Below are positions 17,068 to 26,661 of a stretch of DNA of 64,000 nt, piece after piece (within the stretch, counting starts at the first letter, position 1; each line of letters starts with the position of its first letter). The translations under genes and the position numbers were made by a program. The DNA comes from Deltaproteobacteria bacterium (GTDB lineage: Bacteria > Myxococcota_A > UBA9160 > UBA6930): positions 1 through 64,000 of the forward strand of contig JAJDAP010000022.1 of the NCBI GenBank assembly GCA_029261795.1. Reading direction: 5' to 3'. A model generated the notes under the pieces. The model was not told the origin of the DNA and did no database searches. It saw only the letters and a program-made list of their open reading frames with translations.

Positions 17068-17769
17068 ATGACGGACATCATTCAGTACGAGCGTGACGAA
17101 GCGGTCTCGATCATCCGCCTCGACGATGGCAAGGCGAACGCAGTCTCCCCGCAACTCTTGCAAGGGATCAACGAGGCACTCGATCTGGCCGAGAAAGAAG
17201 GCGGCGCCGTTGCCTTGCTCGGGCGGCCGGGAAGATTCTCCGCAGGCTTCGATCTCGCGACGCTGGCGAAGGGCCCCGATGCGGCTCGCGCGTTGGTCGG
17301 AGGCGGCGCCGAGTTGTTGGCACGAATGCTTCGCTCACCGTTGCCCATCGTCGCCGGCTGCACCGGCCACGCGATGGCGATGGGCGCGTTGATGCTGCTC
17401 GCCTCGGACTTGCGGATCGGCGCCGACGGGCCAGCCAAGATCGGCCTGAACGAGGTCGCCATCAAGATGGTGCTTCCCACGTTCGCCGTGAAGCTCGCCC
17501 AGGAACGCATCTCGCGGCGCCACCTGCTCCGCGCCACGACCACGGCCGAGATCTACTCGCCCTCGGGTGCGGTCGACGCCGGCTATCTCGATCGCCTCGT
17601 CGACCCGGACGCCGTCGAAGCCACCGCGCGAAGCGAAGCCACTCGTCTGGCCGCTCTCCCGCAGCGCGCATTCGCCGGGACCAAGCACCACCTACGTTCG
17701 GCCGTCGCAGACGACATGCTTGCCGGGCTCGCAGCGGACATGGATCAGCTGGCGCCCCGATCCTCGTGA
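17068..17769 (+). CDS. Enoyl-CoA hydratase/isomerase (crotonase) family protein
   Basis: A 233-residue crotonase. The N-terminal strand reads SIIRLDDGKANAVS, and the oxyanion-hole segments are FSAGFDL and GHAMAMGALMLLASDLRIG. The family average is about 260 residues, so the C-terminal helical part is short. The position usually held by the catalytic Glu is not obvious, so the reaction (hydration, isomerisation or other acyl-CoA chemistry) cannot be assigned. Its stop overlaps the GTG of the alkaline phosphatase gene (GTGA), though a functional link is not evident. Confidence 0.85.
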   Translation: MTDIIQYERDEAVSIIRLDDGKANAVSPQLLQGINEALDLAEKEGGAVALLGRPGRFSAGFDLATLAKGPDAARALVGGGAELLARMLRSPLPIVAGCTGHAMAMGALMLLASDLRIGADGPAKIGLNEVAIKMVLPTFAVKLAQERISRRHLLRATTTAEIYSPSGAVDAGYLDRLVDPDAVEATARSEATRLAALPQRAFAGTKHHLRSAVADDMLAGLAADMDQLAPRSS

Positions 17770-19415
17770 GACCCATCGCAGTCGCGTTCGCACTCGCCCT
17801 GCTCCTGGCCGCACCGGCCGTCGCCGAAACCGCGTCCCAGGATGCCGATCCCTGGTTCGTCGATGGACGCGCCGCCGTTGCCAAACGAAGAGCCCACACA
17901 CAGACGCCGGGCCCTGCGCGCAACGTCGTACTCTTCCTCGGCGACGGCATGGGGATCTCGACGGTGACGGCGGCCAGGATCTTCGACGGCCAGCAACGAG
18001 GAGCGCCCGGCGAAGAGGGCGCCCTGGCGTTCGAGTCGTTTCCCGTCGTCGGCCTGGTCAAGGTCTACAACACGAACCAACAGGTTCCCGATTCCGCCGG
18101 GACGATGACCGCGATCATGAGCGGTGTGAAAACCAAGGCGGGGATGCTCGGCGTCAACGCCAGCGTCATTCCGGGCGACCATCGAAGTGTTTCCGAGAGC
18201 CGTGTACCAACGCTTCTCGAGCATGCCGAGGACCGCGGTCTCGCTACAGGAATCGTCACGACCGCACGAATCACCCATGCCACGCCGGCGGCTTGTTATG
18301 CCCACGCGGCCAGCCGAGGCTGGGAACACGACGCCACCCTGAGCCCGGCCGCCCTGAAGGACGGCTTCCCGGACCTCGCCCGCCAGCTGGTCGAATTCCC
18401 TCACGGCGATGGCGTGGACGTCATGCTTGGTGGCGGACGGCGCGCTTTCCTGGGCGCCAACCAGGTCGATCCCGAAGACCCCGAGTTGACCGGCGTGCGC
18501 TGGGACGAGCGAGACCTCCTGAGCGAGTGGCAGAGTGCGGCCCCCGGCCGCGCCACCGCATGGAACGCTGCGCAGCTGAGCGCCCTCGCGAGTGGTGAGG
18601 CTCGCCAGGTTCTCGGCCTCTTCGAGAACGACCACATGGCATTCGAGCACGATCGTGCGGACGACCGCGGCGGCGAACCCAGCCTGGCACGCATGACCGA
18701 ATTCGCCTTGCGCCAGTTGGGGCGACAAGCGGAAGGCTTCGTACTGGTCGTCGAGGGCGGACGCATCGACCACGCGCATCATGCCAACAACGCGCAGCGC
18801 GCGCTCAGCGAAACGCTGGCGTTCTCGCGCGCGGTCGAGGTCGCCATCGAGCTGACCGATCCCGCCAAGACCTTGATCGTGGTGACGGCCGATCATGGCC
18901 ATCCGCTCACGATGGCCGGCTATGCGACGCGCGGAAACCCGATCCTGGGTCTCGTGCACGAGAACGATTTCTTTACCGGGGTTCGCAAGGCGGAGCCGGC
19001 TCTGGATGGCATCGGCGTATCCTACGCGACCCTCCAGTACGCCGTTGGGCCCGGCCATCACGCCCCGACGGACGCCCAACAGGAGGGGACCAAGCGCTTT
19101 CCGCACGAGCCCCTCGAAGTACACGCGCCGACGTCGCCTGGCCGCCCGAACCTGACGGACGAGGCTGCCGTTGATCCGAATCGGTTGCAGCAGTCTGCGG
19201 TACCGCGCTTTGCGGGCGTTCACTCCGGTGAGGATGTCGCGGTGTGGAGCACGGGGCCTGGCGCGCACTTCTTTTCCGGCTCGCTCGAGCAGAGCGCGCT
19301 CTTCCACGGGATGACCGCGGCCCTGGGTTGGGATGCAGCCCCAGCCGACCCGGCGCCCGAGGCGTTGACCACACCCGCCGAAGCGTCAGTGGCAAACGAC
19401 ACCCTGACGGAATGA
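17766..19415 (+). CDS. Periplasmic alkaline phosphatase, PhoA-like
   Basis: A 549-residue exported phosphomonoesterase. Residues 1-20 form a signal peptide ending in AVAE. Metal and active-site motifs are FLGDGMG, PDSAGTMTA (catalytic Ser110), EGGRIDHAHH, VVTADHGH and HSGEDVAVWSTGPGAHFF. These ligands correspond to the two zinc and one magnesium sites. The length is greater than E. coli PhoA because of extra loops around residues 215-270. It releases phosphate from organic esters outside the cytoplasm. The start overlaps the crotonase stop, and its own stop overlaps the aminopeptidase start, giving a three-gene coupled set. Confidence 0.92.
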   Translation: MRPIAVAFALALLLAAPAVAETASQDADPWFVDGRAAVAKRRAHTQTPGPARNVVLFLGDGMGISTVTAARIFDGQQRGAPGEEGALAFESFPVVGLVKVYNTNQQVPDSAGTMTAIMSGVKTKAGMLGVNASVIPGDHRSVSESRVPTLLEHAEDRGLATGIVTTARITHATPAACYAHAASRGWEHDATLSPAALKDGFPDLARQLVEFPHGDGVDVMLGGGRRAFLGANQVDPEDPELTGVRWDERDLLSEWQSAAPGRATAWNAAQLSALASGEARQVLGLFENDHMAFEHDRADDRGGEPSLARMTEFALRQLGRQAEGFVLVVEGGRIDHAHHANNAQRALSETLAFSRAVEVAIELTDPAKTLIVVTADHGHPLTMAGYATRGNPILGLVHENDFFTGVRKAEPALDGIGVSYATLQYAVGPGHHAPTDAQQEGTKRFPHEPLEVHAPTSPGRPNLTDEAAVDPNRLQQSAVPRFAGVHSGEDVAVWSTGPGAHFFSGSLEQSALFHGMTAALGWDAAPADPAPEALTTPAEASVANDTLTE

Positions 19416-21973
19416 GCGCGCGTCGCGCCAAGCGCCTGACTGCGGATGTGCGGCCCATCGAGGTCGACCTGCACCTGGAAGTGGACCCAGAGCGGGACGA
19501 CACCTTCAGCGGCAGCGTCCGCATCGAGATCGAACTCGAGCGCGCCAAACGTCAAATCGAACTGCACGCCACGGAGATCGACATCAGCCGGGCGGGTATC
19601 GTGCAGGGCGGCGAAATCCTTCCAGGCACGATCACCGTGGTGCCCGAGCGCGAGACGGTGAAGGTTCGGTTGCCGGCGCTCCAGGGGCCCGGTCGCTGCA
19701 CCCTGGTGTTCGCGTTCAACGGTCGCTTGCGCTCGGACCTCAAGGGTTTCTACCACGCCGCATCGGGTCGCCATCGTTATGCGTTGACCCAACTCGCGGC
19801 CACCCACGCCCGCCGCATGTTCCCGTGCTTCGACGAACCGGCGATGAAAGCAGCCTACAAGGTTTCCGTCACCACGCGGAAGGGTTTGACGGTCCTTTCC
19901 AACCAGCCTGCCGAGCGAGTCGAACCCGCCCGGCGCGGCTTCGTGACCCATCACTTTTCCAGGACCCCGCGGCTCTCGAGCTACCTGGTGGCCATCGCCG
20001 TGGGTCGCTTCGAGGGTTCGCGAACCGTCCGTGTCGGGAAGACGCCGATCCGCGTCTGGCATACGCCGGGGAAGGCGGCGCTGACGCCGTTCGCACTTCG
20101 AGCCGCCAAAGCAAGTCTGGCGCGGCTCGAGAAATGGTTCGGCCTGGCCCATCCGTACCAGAAGCTCGACCTGATCGCGGTACCCGATTTCGAGTTCGGA
20201 GCGATGGAGAATGCTGGCGCCGTCTTCTTCCGGGAGACCGCGCTGCTACTCGACGAAACCACCGCGAGCCCCGCGGAGCGACACCGGGTCGCCGAGGTCG
20301 TCGCCCATGAACTCTCCCACATGTGGTTCGGGAACCTGGTCACGATGGCTTGGTGGGACGACCTGTGGCTGAACGAATCGTTCGCCACCTGGATGGCCTT
20401 CCAGGTCATCGACGATTGGAAACCCGGTTGGGGGATCTGGCGCGAGTTCCAGGATGGAACCGCCACGGCGCTTCGCTTCGACGCGCTTGCGGACACACAT
20501 CCCGTCTACTGCGAAGTCCACGACGTCGATGCGGCGACCGAGAACTTCGATGTCATCACCTACGAGAAGGGTGCCGCCATCGTCCGGATGCTGGCCACGA
20601 CGTTGGGCCCGGATTTCCGCCGCGGCGTACGGCGCTACATCCGTGCGCACTGCGAAGGCAACACGGTGGCCGCCGATCTCTGGCAAGCGCTAGGCGAGGC
20701 ATCGGGCCGAGACGTACTGCGCATGGCCGGTGCCTGGATCGAGCGCCCGGGCCACCCGATCGTCGAACTGACACGTTCGCGAGACGGTGGCCGCATCCAA
20801 CTCGCACAGCGCCCCTTCCGCATGGGCCGTCGCCGGGGCGCAGTCGATCCGGAATCCCTGTGGCCCGTGCCATGGGCGGGCCGCGCCCTGTCAGCCAGTG
20901 GGCGAACACGACGAATCGAGGCGACGCTGGCTCGCAGTCGCACGCGGGTGGACGTTCCCGCCGGCACGAAGGGCCAACCCGTCTACGGAAACGCAAATCA
21001 GGGCGGGTTCTTCCGAACCCTCCACGCCCCCGAAGAACTCGCCGAGATTGCCAGTCGCGCCAGCGGGCTGACCGCGATCGAGCGGATGGGACTCATCGAC
21101 GATGCCTGGGCACTGGCGCGCGCCGGCGAACTCCCGCTCGTCGCCTTTCTCGAGCTGATACCGGCGATCGGCGCGGAAACCGACCCAGCCGTGCTGCGAA
21201 CGCTCGCCGGTGCGGTTCACGCGCTCTCAGATGATGTCAGACATCTGCTCGAAGCCGAAGCGATCGCGATCTGGCGCAAACGCCTTCAACAGATCTTCGG
21301 CCCGCTCCGGGGAGATCCCTTCGAGATGAGACGCGGCAGCGACGACAGCCGGGATGCCCGGGCGCAACGCCTCGGAATCCTGGGCGCGGATGCGGCCTGC
21401 CCGCTCGTCATCGAGGCCGCCAAGCAGGCCTGCCGGCGCTATCTGGCGCGGCCCGCTTCGCTGCATCCCGCTTTCGCCGATGTCGCGGTCTCGCTCGCCG
21501 CCGAGCACGGCCACGCTGCGCTGTTCGATCGCCTGGAAAGAACCTGGCGCACCGCCTCGACACCGCAGCTCGCTCGCCGAGCGCTGATGGCCCTGGCCGG
21601 GTTCCGCGATGCCGAGCTTCACGATCGGGCCCTGGCCCACACCCTCGGGCCCGAACTCGCGAGCGGCGATGTCGCCATCGTACTGGTCCGTGGACTCAGC
21701 AACCCACACAATCCCGAACGAACCTGGCGTTTCATCAAATGCCACTGGTCGGCCCTCGAGAAACGGATTGGCGGCATGCTCGTCACGCGGATCATCGACG
21801 CCACACCCGCTCTCGCAACCGCCGCCGCCCGTCGCGACGTAGCCGCATTCTTCCAGGCGCACCCGGTCCCGACCGGAGAACGAGCCATCCGCCAGGCCCT
21901 GGAACGCTTCGAGCTGATCGCGGCCTTCCGCCGCCGCGCCGCGCCCGAGCTCCGCGCCTGGCTCTCGACCTGA
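19412..21973 (+). CDS. M1 family zinc aminopeptidase (PepN/ERAP-type)
   Basis: An 853-residue metallopeptidase starting at ATG 19412 inside the previous stop (ATGA). Exopeptidase specificity motif FGAMENAG precedes the zinc site HELSH (His299, Glu300, His303) with the third ligand Glu322 in LWLNE. The N-terminal beta domain (1-190) and the ERAP1-like C-terminal helical domain (from about 510) are both present, so the protein is full length. It removes N-terminal residues from peptides. No signal peptide is seen, so it is probably cytoplasmic. Confidence 0.92.
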   Translation: MSARRAKRLTADVRPIEVDLHLEVDPERDDTFSGSVRIEIELERAKRQIELHATEIDISRAGIVQGGEILPGTITVVPERETVKVRLPALQGPGRCTLVFAFNGRLRSDLKGFYHAASGRHRYALTQLAATHARRMFPCFDEPAMKAAYKVSVTTRKGLTVLSNQPAERVEPARRGFVTHHFSRTPRLSSYLVAIAVGRFEGSRTVRVGKTPIRVWHTPGKAALTPFALRAAKASLARLEKWFGLAHPYQKLDLIAVPDFEFGAMENAGAVFFRETALLLDETTASPAERHRVAEVVAHELSHMWFGNLVTMAWWDDLWLNESFATWMAFQVIDDWKPGWGIWREFQDGTATALRFDALADTHPVYCEVHDVDAATENFDVITYEKGAAIVRMLATTLGPDFRRGVRRYIRAHCEGNTVAADLWQALGEASGRDVLRMAGAWIERPGHPIVELTRSRDGGRIQLAQRPFRMGRRRGAVDPESLWPVPWAGRALSASGRTRRIEATLARSRTRVDVPAGTKGQPVYGNANQGGFFRTLHAPEELAEIASRASGLTAIERMGLIDDAWALARAGELPLVAFLELIPAIGAETDPAVLRTLAGAVHALSDDVRHLLEAEAIAIWRKRLQQIFGPLRGDPFEMRRGSDDSRDARAQRLGILGADAACPLVIEAAKQACRRYLARPASLHPAFADVAVSLAAEHGHAALFDRLERTWRTASTPQLARRALMALAGFRDAELHDRALAHTLGPELASGDVAIVLVRGLSNPHNPERTWRFIKCHWSALEKRIGGMLVTRIIDATPALATAAARRDVAAFFQAHPVPTGERAIRQALERFELIAAFRRRAAPELRAWLST

Positions 21974-22553
21974 GCGCACCGGAAGCTCCGCACAGGCGGC
22001 CCTGAGTGCATTCCGGGCGGAGAGGTAGAGGCACTGCTTCGAACCGGTGGGGGTGGCCGCTTGCTGCCAGGTAGATCGGGGCATGGCCGAGGGTGCGCGC
22101 GCGCGTCGGGAGACCCGAACGATGTCTCGAGGAGGCGATGTCGGCCCTTTCGAACGGAGCTGGGTCCCGGAGGGCTGTTGAGGGGGTGCTCCGCGCGTGA
22201 CCTCGTGATCGAGGCACGAGGAAGGCCCGAAACGCGCGCCGTCGTGTTCACGCACACCTGGCTGCTCAACGAAGGCTGGAAGAGAGCCGGTCCACTCCTG
22301 GACCCCGCTGCCGCTCCGGGCTGAACCGTCCCCGGGGCCCCGCCCGGCATTCTCGCGTGCAGGCAGCGCTCGTCCGCACGTCCTCGATCCAAGCAGACCA
22401 CCCGTAAGAGCAACCCGCAAAGCCTCCTCCGAGGGTCGAGAGCCACCCCACCCCTCAAGACCGTCCGCCGCCACGCGAATGCTCGAACCCAACACCTGGG
22501 AACTCACCCCATTCCGATCACCGTCGTAGGGAGGTGCTCCGTGCAGAGGTTCC
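21974..22553. other. 580-bp intergenic stretch without a supportable gene
   Basis: The stretch lies between the aminopeptidase stop and the convergent HupE gene end. Several open frames cross it on both strands, but none shows family motifs or a good start. I see no terminator with a U-run, no tRNA-like cloverleaf and no clear IS ends. It may hold decayed coding DNA. Confidence 0.5.
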
Positions 22554-23756
22554 CTACGCGTAGGCGCGCTCGACCATCCAGTAGAAGCCCATCGCGCAGA
22601 TCGCGGCAGTCCCGACTTCCATGACCACGCGATGTGGCCGACCGCTAGCGAGCCGCGAGAGGCCGAGTAGCAAAGGCCAGATCAAGGCGACGATCGCGAG
22701 CTGGCCGACCTCGACGCCGACATTGAAGCCCAGGAGTGCCGGCAGGAGCCTGCCTTGCGGCAGTGCGATTTCGGTCAGGACACCAGCAAAGCCGAAGCCG
22801 TGCACCAGACCGAAGCAGAATGCGATCGCGGCTCGAAGGCGGGCAGGACGTTCCACCCGATCCAGGAGGGCGAAATAGCAACCGCTGAAGAGGGCGAGGC
22901 CGAAGAGGGTGATTGCCGAGATCGCGCCCACCCCGGCCATGGCCAGCAGTCCGGACAGCGCTAGCCCGGCGACGACCACGCGCGGAACGATCAGGCGTCG
23001 GCCGGACAGATGCCAACCATTCTCCGCGGCCACGATCACGATCGAGCATCCGATCAGGGCCTCGACCGCAGCTGCCTCCGGCTGCAACCGCCCGAGCGCG
23101 GCCAGCGCGAGCGTGATGCTATGCGCGATCGTGAAGCCGGTCACGATCGTGACGACCTCGCCCAACCGAGCCGCGAGCAGCAGCAGCGCCAGCAGGAACA
23201 CGATGTGGTCGTAGCCGGTCGCGATGTGCTCGATTCCGACGCGGACGTAGGACGCAATCGAGCTACCCCCCTCGCTGGTCCCGTCCGTAGCGCCGAGCTG
23301 CCAGACGCGCTCGGTGTTGGACAGGACACGCTCGGTGATCCCTCCGCCGGAGCGAATCCGAGCGAAATGCAGGTGACTCGGAGCGACCTCGAGCATCAGT
23401 TCACTTCGAATCGCCAGGGCGCCCGCCGACGGACAGGAGACCCGCCACTCGATCAAGGCCCGATCGTTCGGCGCAGCCAACGCGCGGACCGGGCCGACCA
23501 CCGCGCAGACGACACCACCGGCCTCTAGCCTCAGAACGTCCGGCAGGTACGCTGCGAGCTCGGGCTGCAACGCCGGCGGCGACACGATGCCCCATGGAAG
23601 CCGAGTCAACTCGAGCTGCGTGATTCGGAAACGAATCCGAGCGTCGCGCCCCTCGATCTCCCAACTGGAGTAGGAAGTACTCCGCGTATGGGCTGTGGCG
23701 GGCTCTGCAATACCCACTGATAAGGCGAAGGCCGCGGCCAGCCACAGCGCCAGCAT
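22554..23756 (-). CDS. HupE/UreJ-family membrane protein with exported N-terminal domain
   Basis: A 400-residue protein from ATG 23756. Residues 1-23 form a signal peptide (MLALWLAAAFALSVG). Residues about 25-200 are extracytoplasmic and rich in beta strands. Residues about 205-400 are a HupE/UreJ-type membrane domain with GIEHIATGYDHIVFLLAL, FTIAHSITLALA and LVHGFGFAGVL. The conserved His and Asp residues in these segments fit metal-ion (Ni or Co) permease-like proteins, but function in this subgroup is unproven. The gene lies 27 bases downstream of the PPIase gene on the same strand, a pairing I recall from other genomes. Confidence 0.88.
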   Translation of the reverse strand: MLALWLAAAFALSVGIAEPATAHTRSTSYSSWEIEGRDARIRFRITQLELTRLPWGIVSPPALQPELAAYLPDVLRLEAGGVVCAVVGPVRALAAPNDRALIEWRVSCPSAGALAIRSELMLEVAPSHLHFARIRSGGGITERVLSNTERVWQLGATDGTSEGGSSIASYVRVGIEHIATGYDHIVFLLALLLLAARLGEVVTIVTGFTIAHSITLALAALGRLQPEAAAVEALIGCSIVIVAAENGWHLSGRRLIVPRVVVAGLALSGLLAMAGVGAISAITLFGLALFSGCYFALLDRVERPARLRAAIAFCFGLVHGFGFAGVLTEIALPQGRLLPALLGFNVGVEVGQLAIVALIWPLLLGLSRLASGRPHRVVMEVGTAAICAMGFYWMVERAYA

Positions 23757-23782
23757 CCATGCCGATACGCAGCGCGGGAAGA

Positions 23783-24685
23783 TCAAGGGAGCGCTTCGCG
23801 AACGACAACGTCGGCGTCCCGGCGCAGTCCATCGAGATAAGCGCGCAACGCATCGTCTCCTGAACGTCGCACCCATTCTGCTCGGACCTGTTCACGGATC
23901 TCTTCGAACGCGGGCACGCGTTCTCGCTCGCGCTCACGGAGCACGAACACGTGGTAGCCGGTTCCCGACCTCACCGGACCACTGATCTCGCCATCCGAAA
24001 GTGACATCACCGCTCGTAGCGCGGTGGGGCCTACATACTCGCGAAGCTTCGCCGGTGGCAGCATCGCGTTCGGAACCGTCGAGACCTCCCGATCGCCGTC
24101 TTCCGCGCGAACCGTTTCGAGGGCCACGCCCTCGCGCAGCCGATCCCGTGCCGATTCGGCGCGTTGCCGCACCTCTTCGTCCATGCCCGGGGAGGGCACG
24201 CGGAAGAAGACCTGACCGACACGCACGCGACCCGGCTGGGTAAAGAAGGCCGCCTCGCGCTCGTGGAAGGCGATGAGTTCCGCCTCGGTCGGCGGCGTGT
24301 CTTCCGCCTCCAGCACCACAGAACGGATCATCGCCGATGTGATATCCGCACGGACCCGGCGATCGCTCTCGGCGAGCCCCAGCTCGAGACCGCGCTGCAC
24401 CAGCAGCTCTTCGTCGATCATCCGATCGAGGACGCGCCTGCGCAGCTCCGGGGTGATCGGCTCGCGGGTGTCGGCGTCCAGGCCGGCAACGAGCCGCTCA
24501 TACCCGTTGCGGTCGATGAAGTCCCCGTTGACGGAGGCCACCACACCGTCCGGCAGTAACCCGATTTCACTCCCGCCACCGACCAGGCCGTACGCGCCGA
24601 GCAGGAGCCCGAGTGCGGCACCGATGCCGAGCAGCAGCAGGGCGCGCCGTTGCATTCGTCGTTCATCCGCCTGCGGCTGACTCAT
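23783..24685 (-). CDS. Membrane-anchored parvulin-type peptidyl-prolyl cis-trans isomerase
   Basis: A 300-residue protein from ATG 24685. A basic N-terminus is followed by one membrane helix (about 12-34). A SurA-like N-terminal chaperone segment comes next (DGVVASVNGDFIDRNGYERL and RRVLDRMIDEELLVQRGLELGL). The parvulin domain at about 150-265 shows RVGQVFFRVP, the GEISGPVRSGTGYHVFVL strand and a charged helix. The protein should act on the outer face of the inner membrane. It precedes the HupE-like gene and may help fold its exported domain (inference). Confidence 0.88.
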   Translation of the reverse strand: MSQPQADERRMQRRALLLLGIGAALGLLLGAYGLVGGGSEIGLLPDGVVASVNGDFIDRNGYERLVAGLDADTREPITPELRRRVLDRMIDEELLVQRGLELGLAESDRRVRADITSAMIRSVVLEAEDTPPTEAELIAFHEREAAFFTQPGRVRVGQVFFRVPSPGMDEEVRQRAESARDRLREGVALETVRAEDGDREVSTVPNAMLPPAKLREYVGPTALRAVMSLSDGEISGPVRSGTGYHVFVLRERERERVPAFEEIREQVRAEWVRRSGDDALRAYLDGLRRDADVVVREALP

Positions 24686-24700
24686 CGGATTCGGAACCCT

Positions 24701-24764
24701 AGCAGGCTGCGGAACAACCCACTCCCGTCGCCGGGGACCGCCCGGGATTCTTCCGCAACCTGCT
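24701..24764. repeat. 64-bp imperfect palindromic element in a divergent intergenic region
   Basis: Arms 24701-24714 (AGCAGGCTGCGGAA) and 24751-24764 pair with one mismatch, and CCCG/CGGG segments inside add to the symmetry. It sits between the divergent PPIase and histidine kinase genes. AGCAGGCTGCGG-type inverted repeats are common ends of REP-like or IS-derived elements in high-GC genomes. A regulatory site is the alternative. Confidence 0.55.
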
Positions 24765-24842
24765 GGGAGGCCGCTCGAGAGGCGGAACACGACGCAAATT
24801 CGCCGATCAATTGCGCTCTCCGATGCGCCGATCAGACAACCC

Positions 24843-26654
24843 GTGCCCACTCTCCTATCGAGCCACAGCGCACTGCTCCTCGCGATGGGGGTCAGTCTGA
24901 CCCTCGCCGTCCTCCATTTCTGGAGCGCCGGGCGGGATCGAAATGCAGACCTCTGGGTCGCTAGCTGGGCAGGCCTGGCCGTGGTGTTCGAGATGGCGCG
25001 CTGGGTCGAGATCCACACCGAAGATCGCCAGACGGTGATCGAGGCCACGCGCGTCCAGGTGGTCGTCGCGCCGCTGCTGATCTGCACCCTGGTCGGCTTC
25101 GTGCGCCGGATGTCCGGGCGCGTCCTGAACGGTGCCGCCCTCTACTTCGCGATCGCCAACGTGGGCTTCGCCATCGCCGCGGCGACGACCCCGTGGTTCA
25201 TGACCAACGAAACGGTCTGGCTCCACGATGCGTTCGGTCGACCCTATCAGACCGGCGTGACGACCGAGGCCATCGGTCTGATGGCGCTCGCCATTCCGGT
25301 CGCGCTGATCTGGATGGCACGCGACATCGTGCGCGCATCCAGCCTCGATCTGCGCGAGAAGGCCCTGCTCCTCGGTAGTCTGGTCAGCTACGCGCTGCTC
25401 GGTCTGACATCGATCGCAACGGCGATCGGGTCCGACGTCGTTCCCGGTCTCGGCGAATACGGTCCCCTGGTCATGGCGTTCAGCCTCTCGTACCTGCTCG
25501 TCATGCAACGCCGCCGACTCGAACTCGAACTCGAGGGACTGTTGGTCGAGCGCAGTCACGCACTGCTGGCCAGTGAACAGCGTTTCCGGAACCTGTTCGA
25601 CCAGGCACCGATCGGGGTCTTCATCATGGGTCTCGATGGTTGGATCGAGAGCGTCAATCCGCGCCTGCTCGAGATCGTCGGTTCTCCATCCGGGCAAGCC
25701 GTTGATGGAAACAACGTACTCAGCTCCGAAACGATGGCTCGGGCCGGGATCGCCGATGCTGTGCGGCATTGCCTCGAGACCGGCGAGGTCGTGACCGGCG
25801 ACCACGACTACACGTCGGGCTGGTCCAAGACTTCCCGATTGCGGCTGATTCTCACACCCGCCCGGCATGGCCGGGAGCAGGTGGGCGTGCTGGGTCTGGT
25901 GGAGGACATCACCGAGCGCACGGCCCTCGAGGGCCAGCTGCGCCACTCCCAGAAACTCGAATCGCTCGGCCAGCTCGCTGCCGGCCTGGCGCACGAGATC
26001 AACAATCCGATGGCCTACGTCCGCACCAACCTCGGCCTGCTGCGCTCCGATTGGGATGCGATGCAGAAGGAACTCGGAGGCGCCGACCCCGAGGTGAATG
26101 AGCGGTCGAGCGAGATGGAGGCCCTGATCGACGAGTCGATGGAAGGCGTCAACCGGACCATCGCCATCGTTCGAGACATGCGCGAGTTCGCCCACTCCGG
26201 AGAAGAGGACCGCGTGGAAACCGACGTCGATGTCGTGGTCGAGAGCTGCATTCGCGTGGCCGGGACGCATCACAGGCAAACGACACGGATCGAAGAGTGC
26301 TACGGCGAGCCGCCGTCGGTGCTGGCCTCGCGCGGCCAGCTTCAGCAGGTCGTCGTCAATCTGGTGATGAACGCACTCCAAGCGGTCGGCGACGCGGGAC
26401 GGGTCAAGGTCCAGACCTCTTGCGAGGCGAACGAGACCGTGATCGCCGTCGACGACAACGGGCCGGGCGTCGCCCCGGAGAATCGCAACCGACTCTTCGA
26501 TCCGTTCTTCACCACGAAGGGCGCGGGTGAAGGGACCGGCCTTGGACTCTATATCTCCTACCAGATCATCCAGGCCCACGGAGGCACACTCACCCTGGGC
26601 GAGAGCACCGAGGGTGGGGCACGCTTCGAGGTGCGACTTCCCGTGCTGGCCTAA
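24843..26654 (+). CDS. Membrane-bound PAS sensor histidine kinase
   Basis: A 603-residue kinase with seven predicted N-terminal membrane helices (about residues 8-225). A PAS domain follows at about 245-355 (RFRNLFDQAPIGVFIMGLDG). The dimerisation/phospho-acceptor box is LAHEINNP with His384. The ATPase domain has an N-box (NLVMNALQA), G1 VDDNGPGVAP, an F-box (DPFFTTK) and G2 GEGTGLGLYI. The His-box type resembles NtrB/AtoS-like kinases. No response regulator is adjacent, so it is an orphan; the regulator at 43105 is too far away to pair by position. Confidence 0.88.
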   Translation: MPTLLSSHSALLLAMGVSLTLAVLHFWSAGRDRNADLWVASWAGLAVVFEMARWVEIHTEDRQTVIEATRVQVVVAPLLICTLVGFVRRMSGRVLNGAALYFAIANVGFAIAAATTPWFMTNETVWLHDAFGRPYQTGVTTEAIGLMALAIPVALIWMARDIVRASSLDLREKALLLGSLVSYALLGLTSIATAIGSDVVPGLGEYGPLVMAFSLSYLLVMQRRRLELELEGLLVERSHALLASEQRFRNLFDQAPIGVFIMGLDGWIESVNPRLLEIVGSPSGQAVDGNNVLSSETMARAGIADAVRHCLETGEVVTGDHDYTSGWSKTSRLRLILTPARHGREQVGVLGLVEDITERTALEGQLRHSQKLESLGQLAAGLAHEINNPMAYVRTNLGLLRSDWDAMQKELGGADPEVNERSSEMEALIDESMEGVNRTIAIVRDMREFAHSGEEDRVETDVDVVVESCIRVAGTHHRQTTRIEECYGEPPSVLASRGQLQQVVVNLVMNALQAVGDAGRVKVQTSCEANETVIAVDDNGPGVAPENRNRLFDPFFTTKGAGEGTGLGLYISYQIIQAHGGTLTLGESTEGGARFEVRLPVLA

Positions 26655-26661
26655 CCTCGCG

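Noticed and set aside
22061-22324. 87-codon ORF in the 580-bp gap
   Set aside because: No motifs, composition like random high-GC frame, no ribosome site.
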